Positions 1 through 9,235 of a DNA stretch of 64,000 nt are shown piece by piece. Source of the DNA: Candidatus Dormiibacterota bacterium (GTDB taxonomy: Bacteria; Vulcanimicrobiota; Vulcanimicrobiia; Vulcanimicrobiales; Vulcanimicrobiaceae); the NCBI GenBank assembly GCA_035532835.1, contig DATKQG010000053.1:39828-103827 (forward strand), in the 5' to 3' direction. Below the pieces are notes generated by a model. The model worked only from the letters and a program-made list of their open reading frames with translations. It was not told where the DNA came from and ran no database searches. Made by a program: the position numbers and the translations under genes. Every line of letters starts with the position of its first letter. Position 1 is the stretch's first letter.

Positions 1-2
1 CC

Positions 3-281
3 GGAATCGCCGTGGTCGCCTATTATGCCACCCTGGACGTGCCAGGATCGCTCCTCGCGCTTGGAATCTTCGCCTTACTGTACTTCGTCGGGCTCCATCT
101 TACATGGCCGGCGAGCCTAGCTGCGTTTGTCATCGGGTGGGTCTTTCAACTCGTCGGGCATCGCTTCGAGGGCACCAAGCCCAAGTTTCTGGAGAACCTC
201 GTGTACTTGCTCGTCGGCCCGCTCTATATTTTTGAAGAAGGAGCGCATGCGATGATGCGCCGCAAACCCGTTGCCCGATAA
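3..281 (+). CDS. Mpo1-like / DUF962 membrane protein, 5' end cut by window edge
   Basis: The frame is open to the left edge, so the real start may lie outside; the first start codon inside is GTG at 12. The visible ~92 residues hold two or three hydrophobic segments and a WVFQLVGHRFEGTKP stretch that matches the conserved GH...E...P signature of the DUF962/Mpo1 family. Yeast Mpo1 is an iron-dependent dioxygenase of fatty-acid alpha-oxidation, but bacterial members are mostly uncharacterised, so only the family is claimed. The C-terminus (PLYIFEEGAHAMMRRK) is typical of the family. The stop overlaps the TTG start of the next gene by 11 bases. Confidence 0.75.
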   Translation, partial: GIAVVAYYATLDVPGSLLALGIFALLYFVGLHLTWPASLAAFVIGWVFQLVGHRFEGTKPKFLENLVYLLVGPLYIFEEGAHAMMRRKPVAR

Positions 282-576
282 AACGCTCGAGTGCGTGGAC
301 TGCCGTCAGAGCTTCGCGTTCACTGCCGGAGAACAGCGCTTCTACGAGGCAAAGGGCTTTGCCAACGTGCCAACGCGTTGCGTGGCGTGTCGGAACCTGC
401 ACAAAGCAGCGCGCGCGAAGCACGTGCAGAGCGGCGCCCGAGGAGCGCCGAGCGCGCCACCGATGGTTGCGGCCGAATGCGCGAATTGCGGCGCTCCAAC
501 GCAGGTGCCGGCATCCGCTAAAGATCGACCCGCGTTCTGCAGCGATTGTTTCGTCGCGCGACCGACGTATCGGTAG
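271..576 (+). CDS. Small zinc-ribbon protein with two CxxC...CxxC modules
   Basis: A 101-residue protein. Residues 7-10 (CVDC) and 37-40 (CVAC) bracket a QSFAFTAGEQRFYEAKGF segment, which is the pattern of the probable zinc-binding zf-trcl domain. A second pair, CANC and CSDC near residues 71-93, matches the CxxC-x-CxxC ribbon often found in the same proteins. A flexible Ala/Pro-rich linker joins the two. The TTG start overlaps the DUF962 gene by 11 bases, which suggests translational coupling; no better start is available before the first CxxC. The molecular role is unknown. A nucleic-acid or protein-binding ribbon is the usual guess. Confidence 0.7.
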   Translation: MPDKTLECVDCRQSFAFTAGEQRFYEAKGFANVPTRCVACRNLHKAARAKHVQSGARGAPSAPPMVAAECANCGAPTQVPASAKDRPAFCSDCFVARPTYR

Positions 577-591
577 GGCCGCCTCTCCCGC

Positions 592-771
592 AACGTAACG
601 CGAGCCTGGAAGGCCTATGGTGCTTTGGGGAACCGTTCGTCGAAGCGCATCCTGCGCTTCTCCTACTTCTACGTTTTTGTGCAACGGAAAAAGGAAGTCG
701 GCATCCTGCCTTTTGCACAAAAATCGCAGATTCCCCAAAGCACCATAGGCCTTCCAAGCTCGCGTTACGTT
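592..771. repeat. 180-base nested inverted repeat (41-base arms)
   Basis: Left arm 592-632 and right arm 731-771 are reverse complements over 41 bases with one mismatch (C at 606 on the left). Within the ~98-base interior a second shorter palindrome is visible: TTTTTGTGCA near 674-683 pairs with TGCACAAAAA near 714-723. The right arm covers the last codons and stop of the symporter gene on the minus strand. The element lies between convergent genes, so it could be a very long bidirectional terminator. The arm length and near identity are also what a MITE-like or other miniature mobile element would show. I noticed no second copy in the window. Confidence 0.85.
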
Positions 772-2201
772 GATGCCTCGACCGGTGGGCGCGTCACGAG
801 CGAGACGCCGACTAGCAGTACGACGTTGAGCGCGAGCGCGAGAAAGCCCGGGTTCGCTCCGCCGATTTGCAAGTTGTTGAACGCGAGGTAGGCTGCGAGC
901 GCGAGCCCCCCGGCGATGCCCGCCGTGACGCCCCACACGCTCGTGCGTTTCCACAAGAAGCCGAAGACGAAGGCCGGCATGAACTGGGTGACGCCGTTGT
1001 AGTAGACCAGCAGCAAGCTGACCAAGGATTTGTCCTCGGTGAGCCAGAGGCCGAGCGAGAGCAGTCCGACGAGGACGACGAGGATGCGCGTGGTCAGCAG
1101 GCGACTGCGATCGCTGGTGGCTATTCCGAGCGCGTCGCCGAGAACGTTTTTCGAGATCAAGCTTGCGGCACTCAGGAGTAACGCGCTAGCGGGGACGAGC
1201 GCGCAGAGCGCTCCCGCGCCGACGACGAAGCCGAGCACCCACGGCGGGTAGAAGTGTTGAACGACGAGCATAAACGATTGATCGGCGGCGGGCCCCTTGA
1301 GGCCCGGGACGATTAACAGCGCCGCGAATCCCGCAAAGAAGACGAGCAGCAGCACGAGTTGATAGAGCGGTAGAAAAACGGCGTTGCGTCGCAGCGTGTC
1401 GTCGTCGCGCGCGCTGTAGGTTGCCGCGATGGAGTGCGGGCCCATGAAGAACCCGATGCCGGTGAGCAGCACCGTCGAGACGTACCAGATCTCGCCGTGA
1501 TCGGCCGCGCCGGCTGCCAAGAGTAGATGGTGCGGATGCGCGCGTAGGAGCTGGTCGAACATCGCCGCGGGCGAGCCGAAGAATTGGATCGGGATCGCGA
1601 TGCCCACGAAGATGAGCGCTCCGATGACCAGCGCGTCTTTGACGATGCTGGCCCAGGCCGTGCCGCGCAGCCCGGTTGCGAACACGAAGAGCGTGATCAC
1701 GATGAAGCTGATGACCGCGGCGGTGCGGCCATCGATCGTGCCGTAGCCGGCGATCTTCAAGAGTATCTGGAGCCCGGAGAGTTGCAGGGTGACGTAGGGC
1801 ACGACCAAGACGAATTGCACGATCGCTACCGCGGTTCCGAGCGCTCGGCTACCGTAGCGAGCAACGAAGAAATCCGGGGAGGTCAATAAGTTGCGCTCTT
1901 TACCGATGCGCCAGATCGCCGGCAGGAGGAAGTACCCGATGATGTAGCCGCACGTGCCGTAGGCCAAGATGTAGTACGCGGGGGCTCCCAGCCCGTATGC
2001 CCAGCCGGCTGCGCCTAGAAAGGTGAAGCTGGTGTAGATCTCTCCCGCCAGAAGCACCCACAGGAAGAGCGCGCCGAAGCTGCGATTTCCGACGATGTAC
2101 TCGTGGGGTGACATCTTGACGCGACGAATGCTGAAAAAGGCGAACGAGACCGTGGCGATCACGATCGCGGCGATGATGCCGAGCGAGAGCGATGCGTTCA
2201 C
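765..2201 (-). CDS. Sodium:solute symporter (SSS family), MctP-like
   Basis: A 478-residue polytopic membrane protein of the SSS family (PF00474). It has about 13 hydrophobic segments and the N-terminal signature VGNRSFGALFLWVLLAGEIY with SFTFLGAAGWAYGLG after it. I chose the GTG at 2201 (VNASLSLGII...) because it overlaps the stop of the upstream DUF3311 gene in a GTGA arrangement; a longer frame to 2330 would read through DUF3311. The DUF3311 + SSS pairing is typical of monocarboxylate/organic acid permeases such as rhizobial MctP. The position beside an aromatic-acid catabolic cluster makes an aromatic or dicarboxylic acid a reasonable substrate guess. Its stop lies inside the right arm of the 592-771 repeat. 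Confidence 0.85.
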   Translation of the reverse strand: MNASLSLGIIAAIVIATVSFAFFSIRRVKMSPHEYIVGNRSFGALFLWVLLAGEIYTSFTFLGAAGWAYGLGAPAYYILAYGTCGYIIGYFLLPAIWRIGKERNLLTSPDFFVARYGSRALGTAVAIVQFVLVVPYVTLQLSGLQILLKIAGYGTIDGRTAAVISFIVITLFVFATGLRGTAWASIVKDALVIGALIFVGIAIPIQFFGSPAAMFDQLLRAHPHHLLLAAGAADHGEIWYVSTVLLTGIGFFMGPHSIAATYSARDDDTLRRNAVFLPLYQLVLLLVFFAGFAALLIVPGLKGPAADQSFMLVVQHFYPPWVLGFVVGAGALCALVPASALLLSAASLISKNVLGDALGIATSDRSRLLTTRILVVLVGLLSLGLWLTEDKSLVSLLLVYYNGVTQFMPAFVFGFLWKRTSVWGVTAGIAGGLALAAYLAFNNLQIGGANPGFLALALNVVLLVGVSLVTRPPVEAST

Positions 2202-2392
2202 CAGCGGCCCTCGGTACGTCCAACGCCCCAGAGGAATCCCGGCGTCGCGAAGACCCAGAAGAGAATCCAGAGCAGAATGAAAGGCATCCCGAAGAGGCGT
2301 GGTTCGATCCGATTGACCAGCGGGACGCAAATCGTCAGCGCTACGATCGGGAGCACCACCAAAAGGATGCGTAAGATCCGGACCCTACTCAT
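2198..2392 (-). CDS. DUF3311 small membrane protein, SSS partner
   Basis: A 64-residue protein with two hydrophobic helices and the FGMPFILLWILFWV segment typical of DUF3311 (PF11755). This family is nearly always encoded immediately upstream of an SSS symporter. It is thought to be an accessory subunit, although its function is not established. An AGAGAGG Shine-Dalgarno lies about 8 bases before the ATG. The stop overlaps the symporter GTG by four bases. It is transcribed divergently from the O-methyltransferase gene across a 112-base gap in which I found no convincing promoter pair. Confidence 0.8.
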   Translation of the reverse strand: MSRVRILRILLVVLPIVALTICVPLVNRIEPRLFGMPFILLWILFWVFATPGFLWGVGRTEGRW

Positions 2393-2504
2393 CGGCCGCC
2401 TCTCTATTTTGTCGCGAAGCGCAAGAAACGTTGAACGGCAGTTCGTACTCCTCGCCTATGAACACCTTTGAGGCCTCGGGAATGGACCGAGCGATGGGGC
2501 TCGC

Positions 2505-3164
2505 ATGACGGCCAAGAGTGCCGTGCTGCCCGCCGCGATCCAAGCCTACATGCTCGAGTCGACGCTGCGCGAGGGGAGCGAGCTCGCGGAGCTGCGCGAG
2601 CGCACGGCGGTCTTGCCGGGCGCGATCATGCAAATAGGTCCGGAGCAGGGGCAGTTTATGGCGCTGCTCGCGCGACTGATCGGTGCTCGGCGCTACTTGG
2701 AGATCGGCGTTTACACCGGATACAGTGCGCTTGCGGTTGCGCTCGCGTTGCCGTCCGACGGCGTCGTCGTCGCCTGCGACATCGACGCAGTGCACCCGGC
2801 GATCGGGCGACCCTACTGGGAACGCGCCGGGGTTGCCGGCCGTATCGACCTTCGCGTAGGCCCGGCAATGGAGACGCTCGATCGATTGATAGCGAGCGGC
2901 GCGGAACCGTTCGATATGGCCTTTATCGACGCCGATAAAGCGAATGTCGATGGATATTACGAGCGCGCGCTCCGATTGGTGCGGCCGAACGGCGTGGTCC
3001 TCGTGGATAACGTTCTGTGGGATGGCGCGGTGATCGATCCGAACATCCAAGACGCCGATACCGTGGCGTTGCGCGCGTTGAATGCCAAAGTGGGCCGCGA
3101 CGAGCGCGTCGACGTAACGATGCTGGCACTCTGCGATGGATTGCTGGTAGCGCGCAAACGATGA
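2505..3164 (+). CDS. SAM-dependent O-methyltransferase (CCoAOMT-like)
   Basis: A 219-residue protein of the class I O-methyltransferase family 3 (PF01596), close to the usual 210-230 residues. SAM-binding motif I is [14 protein letters not shown] (about residues 64-77). [14 protein letters not shown] and [10 protein letters not shown] supply the metal-binding Asp and Asp-Asn positions of the caffeoyl-CoA/catechol OMT fold. It stands first in the direction of the aromatic-CoA monooxygenase gene, 28 bases upstream. A hydroxylated aromatic or its CoA ester is therefore an attractive substrate, but the family is broad and this is inference. Confidence 0.85.
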   Translation: MTAKSAVLPAAIQAYMLESTLREGSELAELRERTAVLPGAIMQIGPEQGQFMALLARLIGARRYLEIGVYTGYSALAVALALPSDGVVVACDIDAVHPAIGRPYWERAGVAGRIDLRVGPAMETLDRLIASGAEPFDMAFIDADKANVDGYYERALRLVRPNGVVLVDNVLWDGAVIDPNIQDADTVALRALNAKVGRDERVDVTMLALCDGLLVARKR

Positions 3165-3192
3165 ACGAACGAACCTCCGAGCGGATCTCCTG

Positions 3193-5460
3193 ATGCGCGT
3201 GACGTGCGTCGGCGGCGGCCCGGCCGGGCTCTACTTTGCGATGCTTGCCAAGAAGCGCTTCCCGCAATCGAGCGTCGACGTCTTCGAACGCAATCGCGCC
3301 GACGATACCTTCGGCTGGGGCGTGGTGTTTTCGGATGCGACGCTGGAAGGGCTGCGCGCGGCGGACGAGCCGACGCATGCGGCCATTACGCAAGCGTTCG
3401 CGCATTGGGACGATATCGAGATTCGTTTCAAAGGCGAGCGCATCGTCTCGGGCGGCCACGGGTTCTGCGGCATCGCTCGCAAGGAGCTGCTGCGGATCCT
3501 TCAGGAGCGCGCGCGCGAGGTGGGTGTCGGCCTGCATTTCGAACGCGACATCGAAGATATCGAGCCGTTTATGGCCAGCGACGTGCTGGTGGCGTGCGAC
3601 GGCGTCAACAGCCGCATACGTTCGCGTTTCGCGGATGCGTTCGTTCCGAATCTCGAGCAGCGGGAGTGCCGTTTCGTATGGCTCGGCACGACCCTGCCCT
3701 TGGATGCTTTTACGTTTCTGTTCGAGCGCACCGAACACGGGTGGTTCGCCGTGCACGCCTACCGTTTCGACGAGCGTACGAGTACGTTCATCGTCGAATG
3801 CCGCGAAGAGACGTGGCAAGCTCACGGTCTCGACCGCGCGGGGACGGACGAAACCGTGGCGTTTTGCGAGCGCCTCTTTGCGCCATACCTCCTGGGACAC
3901 AAACTCATGGCGAACACGCGTCATCTCCAGGGGCGCGATTGGGTGAAGTTCGTGCGCGTGAGCAACGAGCGCTGGTATCACCGAAACGTGGTGCTGATGG
4001 GCGACGCGGCGCACACGGCACATTTTTCGGTCGGGTCGGGCACGAAGCTGGCGCTGGAGGACGCCATCGGGCTCGCGGATGCGCTGGTTCAAAACGACAC
4101 GATTCCGGGCGCGTTCGCCGCGTACGAGGCGGTGCGCCGCGTGGAGGTTCTAAAGCTCCAGAATGCGGCCCGCAACTCGACCGAATGGTTCGAGCACGTC
4201 GAACGCTATGCAACCCTCCCGGCGGAGCAGTTCGCCTACTCCCTGCTCACCCGCAGCCAGCGCATCGGTCACGAAAATCTGCGGCTGCGCGATAGACCCT
4301 ATGTCGAACGCGTGGAGAGCCGGTTCGCGGGAAGCAACGGCATTCCGCCGATCTTCAGCCCCATGCGTCTGCGCGATCTATCGTTGCGCAACCGCGTTGT
4401 CGTATCGCCCATGGATATGTACAGCGCGGTCGACGGCGTACCGAACGACTTCCACCTCGTGCACTTGGGGGCTCGAGCGCTCGGCGGCGCCGGGCTCGTC
4501 GTTACCGAAATGACCTGCGTGAGCGCCGCCGGCCGCATCACGCCGGGCTGCACCGGCATGTATGCGCCCGAGCACGTTACGGCTTGGAAACGCATCGTCG
4601 CATTCGTACACGAGCACACGGGTGCCAAGATCTGCTTGCAACTCGGGCATTCCGGCCCCAAAGGTTCCACCCAGCTCATGTGGGAGGGGATGGACGAGCC
4701 GCTCGCCTCGGGCAACTGGCCGGTGGTCGGTCCCTCCGAGATCCCCTACGGGCCGCGCAACGCGGTGCCGCGCGCGCTCGGGCGCGAGGAGATGGACGAA
4801 ATCCGCGACGCCTTCGTGCGGGCGACGCGCATGGCGATCGATTCCGGGTTCGACATGCTCGAACTCCACTGCGCGCACGGTTATCTGCTCTCGAGTTTCA
4901 TCACGCCGCTGCTGAATCGGCGCACCGACGACTACGGCGGGTCGCCGGCGAATCGTTTGCGCTACCCGCTCGAAGTGTTCGCGGCGATGCGAGCGGTTTG
5001 GCCGGCGGAACGCCCGATGTCGGTGCGGATCTCGGCGACCGATTGGGTGGAGGGCGGCATCGCCGCGGAGGACGCCATTGAGATCGCGCGCGCGTTTAAA
5101 GCCGCGGGTGCGGATCTAATCGACGTTTCCACCGGCCAGACGTCGACGCTGGCGCGGCCCGTTTACGGCCGGATGTTCCAGACGCCGTACGCCGATGCGG
5201 TCCGCAACGAGGCCGGCATAGCGACGATCGCTGTCGGAAATATCACCACCGCCGACCAAGCCAATGCGATTCTCGCCGCCGGACGCGCCGATTTGGTGGC
5301 GCTAGGCCGTCCGCACCTGGCCGACCCGGCATGGACGCTCCACGCCGCTGCGGAGTTAGGGTTTACGCAAGCGCCGTGGCCGGTTCAATATCTTCCCGGA
5401 AAACAACAACTCGAGCGCGCGATCGCTCGCGAACAGGAGCAGTCATCGCATGGTATCTGA
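3193..5460 (+). CDS. Fused FAD monooxygenase / Old Yellow Enzyme: 2-aminobenzoyl-CoA (or salicylyl-CoA) monooxygenase-reductase
   Basis: A 755-residue two-domain enzyme. Residues 1-375 form a PHBH-type flavin monooxygenase with GGGPAGLY at 7-14 and [22 protein letters not shown] at about 270-291 (quoted in part for identification: GDAAHT). From about 385 onward is an Old-Yellow-Enzyme-like TIM barrel with [19 protein letters not shown], and [19 protein letters not shown]. This fusion is the architecture of 2-aminobenzoyl-CoA monooxygenase/reductase, which hydroxylates and then dearomatises anthraniloyl-CoA. The same fusion is often annotated salicylyl-CoA 5-hydroxylase/oxidoreductase. The neighbouring beta-oxidation-like genes and CoA ligase, and the absence of a gentisate dioxygenase, favour the aminobenzoyl-CoA route. 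It overlaps the next gene by 11 bases. Confidence 0.85.
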   Translation: MRVTCVGGGPAGLYFAMLAKKRFPQSSVDVFERNRADDTFGWGVVFSDATLEGLRAADEPTHAAITQAFAHWDDIEIRFKGERIVSGGHGFCGIARKELLRILQERAREVGVGLHFERDIEDIEPFMASDVLVACDGVNSRIRSRFADAFVPNLEQRECRFVWLGTTLPLDAFTFLFERTEHGWFAVHAYRFDERTSTFIVECREETWQAHGLDRAGTDETVAFCERLFAPYLLGHKLMANTRHLQGRDWVKFVRVSNERWYHRNVVLMGDAAHTAHFSVGSGTKLALEDAIGLADALVQNDTIPGAFAAYEAVRRVEVLKLQNAARNSTEWFEHVERYATLPAEQFAYSLLTRSQRIGHENLRLRDRPYVERVESRFAGSNGIPPIFSPMRLRDLSLRNRVVVSPMDMYSAVDGVPNDFHLVHLGARALGGAGLVVTEMTCVSAAGRITPGCTGMYAPEHVTAWKRIVAFVHEHTGAKICLQLGHSGPKGSTQLMWEGMDEPLASGNWPVVGPSEIPYGPRNAVPRALGREEMDEIRDAFVRATRMAIDSGFDMLELHCAHGYLLSSFITPLLNRRTDDYGGSPANRLRYPLEVFAAMRAVWPAERPMSVRISATDWVEGGIAAEDAIEIARAFKAAGADLIDVSTGQTSTLARPVYGRMFQTPYADAVRNEAGIATIAVGNITTADQANAILAAGRADLVALGRPHLADPAWTLHAAAELGFTQAPWPVQYLPGKQQLERAIAREQEQSSHGI

Positions 5461-6190
5461 TCTTTCGATCCAGGGAAAACATGCCGTCGTTACCGGCGGA
5501 GCGCGCGGCATCGGTGCCGGAATAGCCGCGGCGCTGGCGGCGCGCGGAGCCAACGTGAGCATCGTGAGCCGCTCTCCGGGAACCGGTCCGTTCTTCAGCG
5601 CCGTCGCCGATGTGACGGACGAAACGCAGATCGCTCAGGCATTCGATGCGGCACGCGCGAAGCACGGACCGATCGCGATTTTGGTCAACAACTCCGGCAT
5701 CTCCGAATCGGCGCCGTTGTCGCGAACGAGCACGCAGCTTTGGGATCGCATCATCGCGACGAATCTTACCGGAACGTTTCTCTGCACGCGCGCCGCGATC
5801 GACGACATGACCGCGTCGCGCTGGGGACGCGTGCTCAACGTCTCGTCGATTGCCGGATTGGGCGGCGCCGCGTATATTTCGGCCTATTGCGCGAGCAAAC
5901 ACGGTGTCATCGGTTTGACGAGGGCGATCGCGGCGGAGTTCGCCGGTACCGACATCACCGCCAACGCGATCTGTCCGGGCTACACCGACACGGCGATGAT
6001 GCAGCAGGCGATGGAAACCATCGCGAAATTCACCGGCGCGACCGAAGACGCCGCGCGTTCGACGCTTGCTTCGATGAACCCGGGCGGGCGCATCGCGACG
6101 GTTGACGAGGTCGCGGAAGCCGCGCTCGGACTCATACTCTCGCGGCGCACCGGCGTGAGCGCGATCGTTCCGGGCGGCGCGGAGGCGTAG
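5450..6190 (+). CDS. Short-chain dehydrogenase/reductase (FabG-like)
   Basis: A 246-residue classical SDR with the NAD(P) motif TGGARGIG at residues 15-22, NNSG at about 83-86, catalytic Ser in NVSSIAG and YCASK for the Tyr/Lys pair. Its C-terminal PGG fits a 3-hydroxyacyl-CoA or 3-oxoacyl reductase type. The ATG at 5450 lies inside the end of the aromatic-CoA monooxygenase gene, so the two are almost certainly co-translated. In this setting it would oxidise or reduce a 3-hydroxy/3-keto acyl-CoA intermediate after ring dearomatisation. The exact substrate cannot be read from sequence. Confidence 0.85.
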   Translation: MVSDLSIQGKHAVVTGGARGIGAGIAAALAARGANVSIVSRSPGTGPFFSAVADVTDETQIAQAFDAARAKHGPIAILVNNSGISESAPLSRTSTQLWDRIIATNLTGTFLCTRAAIDDMTASRWGRVLNVSSIAGLGGAAYISAYCASKHGVIGLTRAIAAEFAGTDITANAICPGYTDTAMMQQAMETIAKFTGATEDAARSTLASMNPGGRIATVDEVAEAALGLILSRRTGVSAIVPGGAEA

Positions 6191-6192
6191 CA

Positions 6193-7701
6193 TCAGGCGC
6201 CGTACCAGCGCAGATGCGGCCAGATTGCCGGAAGCGGCGCGATCGGATCGGTGCAGAGATAGATTGGGTCCGGCCCTTCGACGACCCATTTCAGCGGTTC
6301 GTCGGAGGTTGCGACCAGACGGACGGAGCGATAATAGCGCCGCAAACGGTCGATGCGCGTCGCGCCGACCGCGATCAGGGAGCGTCCGTCGTAACCGCGC
6401 GTCCCCCAGAGGTAGTAACTGTTTTGGCTGCCGATCGCGCGCGGAAGCCCATAGCTCGCCCCGAACATATCGATGGCGCCGGCATCGGCATAGGTATCGG
6501 CATAGACCGCCGTACGGACGCGTTGGGCGGGCGGCAAGCCGTTGTATATGCGCGCCACGTCGCGCGCGAGACGGCGCCAACCGAACTCTTCCGCGTATAC
6601 CGGCTGCACGAGTTTTGGCGGCGATCCGGTGAGGCCGAGTAGCTGCGAATACCGAAGAAACGCCGGCAGCGAGAGCACCGGAATCGAGAGCGGCATCGAC
6701 GCAATCCCCACGGCGGCGATGCCGGCCAAGAGGGCCACGCGAATCCATACCGCCGCCGCGTCGAGCGCGACCGCGCCGACGGCGATCAACGGCCCATACA
6801 TGCCGATGATGTAGTAGCCTTTAGCTCCGAGCGCGGCCGCCGCCAGATAGAGCGCGATAGAGGCGACGCTCACGAATCGCAGGTCTCGCAAACGTGTCGT
6901 GACGAACGGCGCGATGAGGCCGGCGATCCAAAGCGCGGCGATGAGCGGATTCGTATAGACGAACTGTTCGATGGTGAAGGCGACGGCGTTGCGCCACAGA
7001 TTGCCGTATTCGAGTGCGACGCCGGAATTGAGGGCGTGACGATGGGCTGCGTCGCCGAAGAGGACCTCGATCATCGGGAAACCGTGCGAGGCTTGCCACC
7101 ACAGATTGGGCGCGATCAGCAGTAGCGCGACGACGACGGCGATGCCGAGCCACGCGGTTCTCAATACGCGGCGCTCGCGCGTCGTCACGAGTCCGACGAA
7201 GAGCGCTGCCACGAGCAGCGCCATCGAATACTTTCCGTAGAGTCCGAAGGCCACGCTGGCCGCTAGGGCGAGCCACCACAGAGCCGTGCCGCCGCGTACG
7301 ATGCGTATCGTGCACCATACGACCAGCATCCAAGAGAGCGCCTCGAACGACGTCGTCGTAAGGGTATTTCCCAACAACAGATACGCCGGTAGCAACGCGA
7401 CGGCGATACCGGCGCACCAGCGCCCGTAACGCCCGGCGCCAAGTTCCCCGGCGATCCGTACCGCGAGCCCCGCGGCGGTGGCCGCAGCAAGCATCGGCAG
7501 CGCGCGCAGCGCGAGAAGATCGTGATGGAACGGCGTCGCCAACCATGCAGCGAGCGCGACGAGCGGAGGCTGATCGACGTAGCCCCACGCGAGGTGACGA
7601 CCGCACGCGATAAAATAGAGCTCGTCGCGAAAGTATCCGTACCGGTGCGCCGTCGCCGCGTGGAGCGCGAGCGTTATCAGCCAAACGATCGGCGCGATCA
7701 T
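6193..7701 (-). CDS. Membrane glycosyltransferase, GT39/PMT-2 (ArnT-like)
   Basis: A 502-residue protein with a C-terminal soluble part and about ten hydrophobic segments. The N-terminal loop YFRDELYFIACGRHLAWGYV holds the acidic DE pair, and DQPPLVALAAW follows. This is the hallmark of the PMT_2/GT-C family that transfers sugars or aminoarabinose from polyprenyl donors. The ATG at 7701 overlaps the upstream stop as ATGA; a longer frame to 7797 is less likely. It forms a two-gene unit with the upstream membrane protein and faces the aromatic cluster convergently with a 2-base gap. It looks unrelated to the catabolic genes around it. The acceptor is unknown. Confidence 0.85.
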   Translation of the reverse strand: MIAPIVWLITLALHAATAHRYGYFRDELYFIACGRHLAWGYVDQPPLVALAAWLATPFHHDLLALRALPMLAAATAAGLAVRIAGELGAGRYGRWCAGIAVALLPAYLLLGNTLTTTSFEALSWMLVVWCTIRIVRGGTALWWLALAASVAFGLYGKYSMALLVAALFVGLVTTRERRVLRTAWLGIAVVVALLLIAPNLWWQASHGFPMIEVLFGDAAHRHALNSGVALEYGNLWRNAVAFTIEQFVYTNPLIAALWIAGLIAPFVTTRLRDLRFVSVASIALYLAAAALGAKGYYIIGMYGPLIAVGAVALDAAAVWIRVALLAGIAAVGIASMPLSIPVLSLPAFLRYSQLLGLTGSPPKLVQPVYAEEFGWRRLARDVARIYNGLPPAQRVRTAVYADTYADAGAIDMFGASYGLPRAIGSQNSYYLWGTRGYDGRSLIAVGATRIDRLRRYYRSVRLVATSDEPLKWVVEGPDPIYLCTDPIAPLPAIWPHLRWYGA

Positions 7702-8738
7702 GATGCGGAGCGGCGCGCGGTACCCACCAGGCTCAACGCGAATCCGACGACCCCGGTCCAAATCCAGGCCCCCAGGCTGACGTTCCAATCCCACCACAAG
7801 CGGTCGGTAGCGAGGGTCGCCAGCAGATAGGCGCCGCTGTACGCGAGCGGTACGAGAACCGCAAACCAGCGGTAGTACCGTGCGCGCTCGGGTTGCGGAT
7901 CGAACCGCGCCACCAGAATGTCGGCGACGATGCCGGCCACCAGCGATTGCACGATCGTTACCAGGAGCAAGGGCGTGTCATTCGTGAAAGCGGCAGCCGC
8001 CGGGGCGTTCCCCAAAACGTATAGCAGCGTGAAGAATCCCGGCCGCACGCGAAGGCGCGAGACGCACCACAGCGCAAATCCGGCCACGATCGCCGATTGA
8101 AAGATCAGCGTGAGCACGCTCAGCGAGCTCTTGTAGTACCCGATCGCAACCGCCGTGAGGTAATCCGGCGTGAAGACGGCAATCGAGGGCGGCGCGTTCG
8201 TTCGCCCTGCGCCCGGGTCGAAAGCATAGGCGGTCCCGAAGTGGACGAGCAGCAACCACGCGATCAGTCCCAGCAGCAACGGCGCCTGCGAGACGAAGCC
8301 GGCGGCGCGGCTGCGGTCTGCCAAAACCGAACGGATCGGCCCCATGGAAACGAAGAAGATGCCGAGCCCGAGTGCTTGGTGCGTCGGGCTGAGCAACGCG
8401 TCGACGCCCTCCTCGATGCCCAGGAGCAAGTGCCAACAAAGATCGCCGACGCCGGCCACCAAAAAAATCGGGATGCCGAGGATCGCGAGATGGTAGCCCG
8501 GCGGCAGGCATGCTCGCCAGCCCATGCCTCGGGCACGCCGGCGAAGCACGAACGTTGCGATCACGGCCCCCATGGCGAGCATCCCGGTGTAGAAGACCGC
8601 GTGGTACGGGGTGAAAAAGCTCTCGATGGGAACGTGGCCGTGCGCCCATGCATCCAGAAAGAATCCCGACGCGATCCACACCGAGCAGATGCCGACGGCG
8701 TAATCGAACGCAAGATTGCGCGGCGTGCTTTGGTTCAC
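7698..8738 (-). CDS. Polytopic membrane protein of unknown function
   Basis: A 346-residue protein with about nine hydrophobic segments, read from GTG at 8738 (VNQSTPRNLAFDYAVG...). The upstream part of the open frame (to 9212) is antisense to a lipoprotein gene and lacks membrane character, so I excluded it. Visible motifs such as FFTPYHAVFYTGMLAMG and LLSPTHQALGLGIFF are not ones I can assign. It is translationally coupled (ATGA) to the GT39 glycosyltransferase, so a role in the same envelope-sugar process is plausible but unproven. The start lies only 37 bases from the divergent lipoprotein ATG. Confidence 0.65.
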   Translation of the reverse strand: MNQSTPRNLAFDYAVGICSVWIASGFFLDAWAHGHVPIESFFTPYHAVFYTGMLAMGAVIATFVLRRRARGMGWRACLPPGYHLAILGIPIFLVAGVGDLCWHLLLGIEEGVDALLSPTHQALGLGIFFVSMGPIRSVLADRSRAAGFVSQAPLLLGLIAWLLLVHFGTAYAFDPGAGRTNAPPSIAVFTPDYLTAVAIGYYKSSLSVLTLIFQSAIVAGFALWCVSRLRVRPGFFTLLYVLGNAPAAAAFTNDTPLLLVTIVQSLVAGIVADILVARFDPQPERARYYRWFAVLVPLAYSGAYLLATLATDRLWWDWNVSLGAWIWTGVVGFALSLVGTARRSAS

Positions 8739-8775
8739 GCGTACACCTACGAGTTGCAGGAATCGGGGGCCTTTA

Positions 8776-9219
8776 ATGCCGACCCTAGCGACAATGACCC
8801 TTCGCCGGCTCGTCGCATCGCTCGCGTGCTCTATCGTCGTTTCCGGATGCGCCACGCATCCGGTGCGTATTCCGGCCAACGTGAGCGTCGGAACCTCGTC
8901 GCGCGAATCGCCGGCGGCGCCGATCGGTCGCGCAAACGATCCGCCGCGCATCGTCGCGATGCGGTTCTCGTCGCTCGACGTTGCGCGGGGCGGCGTCTGG
9001 AGCGGGCACTTTGTGACCGGCACCAACGTCGCGAGCCTCGAGGTGCGTTCGAACCTGTTCTCCATCGACGTGCCGCGAACGTCGTTTGGACACTTCGCCT
9101 TTCGGCTCAACGTCTTCGATACGCCGCCCATCTTCATTCGTTCGTATCGCTTGCGAGTAATCGCTCGTAACGCTTCCGGTACGCAAAACGAGGAAGATCT
9201 CCCATTTCGCATTCGCTAG
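8776..9219 (+). CDS. Predicted lipoprotein, unknown function
   Basis: A 147-residue protein. Starting at the ATG at 8776, a short basic n-region (TLRR) is followed by a hydrophobic stretch and a lipobox-like VVSGC, so Cys about residue 26 would be lipidated. The mature part is small, beta-rich in appearance and ends [10 protein letters not shown]; it has no domain I recognise. A GGGGG run about seven bases upstream may serve as the ribosome site. An alternative ATG at 8794 would also retain the signal. It is divergent from the membrane-protein/GT39 pair and lies 16 bases before the enoyl-CoA hydratase. Confidence 0.6.
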   Translation: MPTLATMTLRRLVASLACSIVVSGCATHPVRIPANVSVGTSSRESPAAPIGRANDPPRIVAMRFSSLDVARGGVWSGHFVTGTNVASLEVRSNLFSIDVPRTSFGHFAFRLNVFDTPPIFIRSYRLRVIARNASGTQNEEDLPFRIR

Positions 9220-9235
9220 AAATGATGAGCCACGC

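Noticed and set aside
130..954. A 274-codon open frame on the minus strand across the zinc-ribbon gene and the inverted repeat
   Set aside because: Arg/Ala-rich composition of a GC-rich shadow frame, antisense to recognisable genes, no domain.
2923..4092. A 389-codon minus-strand frame antisense to the monooxygenase
   Set aside because: His/Arg-rich shadow of a strongly supported gene.
8097..9170. A 357-codon plus-strand frame antisense to the membrane protein gene
   Set aside because: Charged low-complexity composition; the opposite strand encodes a coherent polytopic membrane protein.
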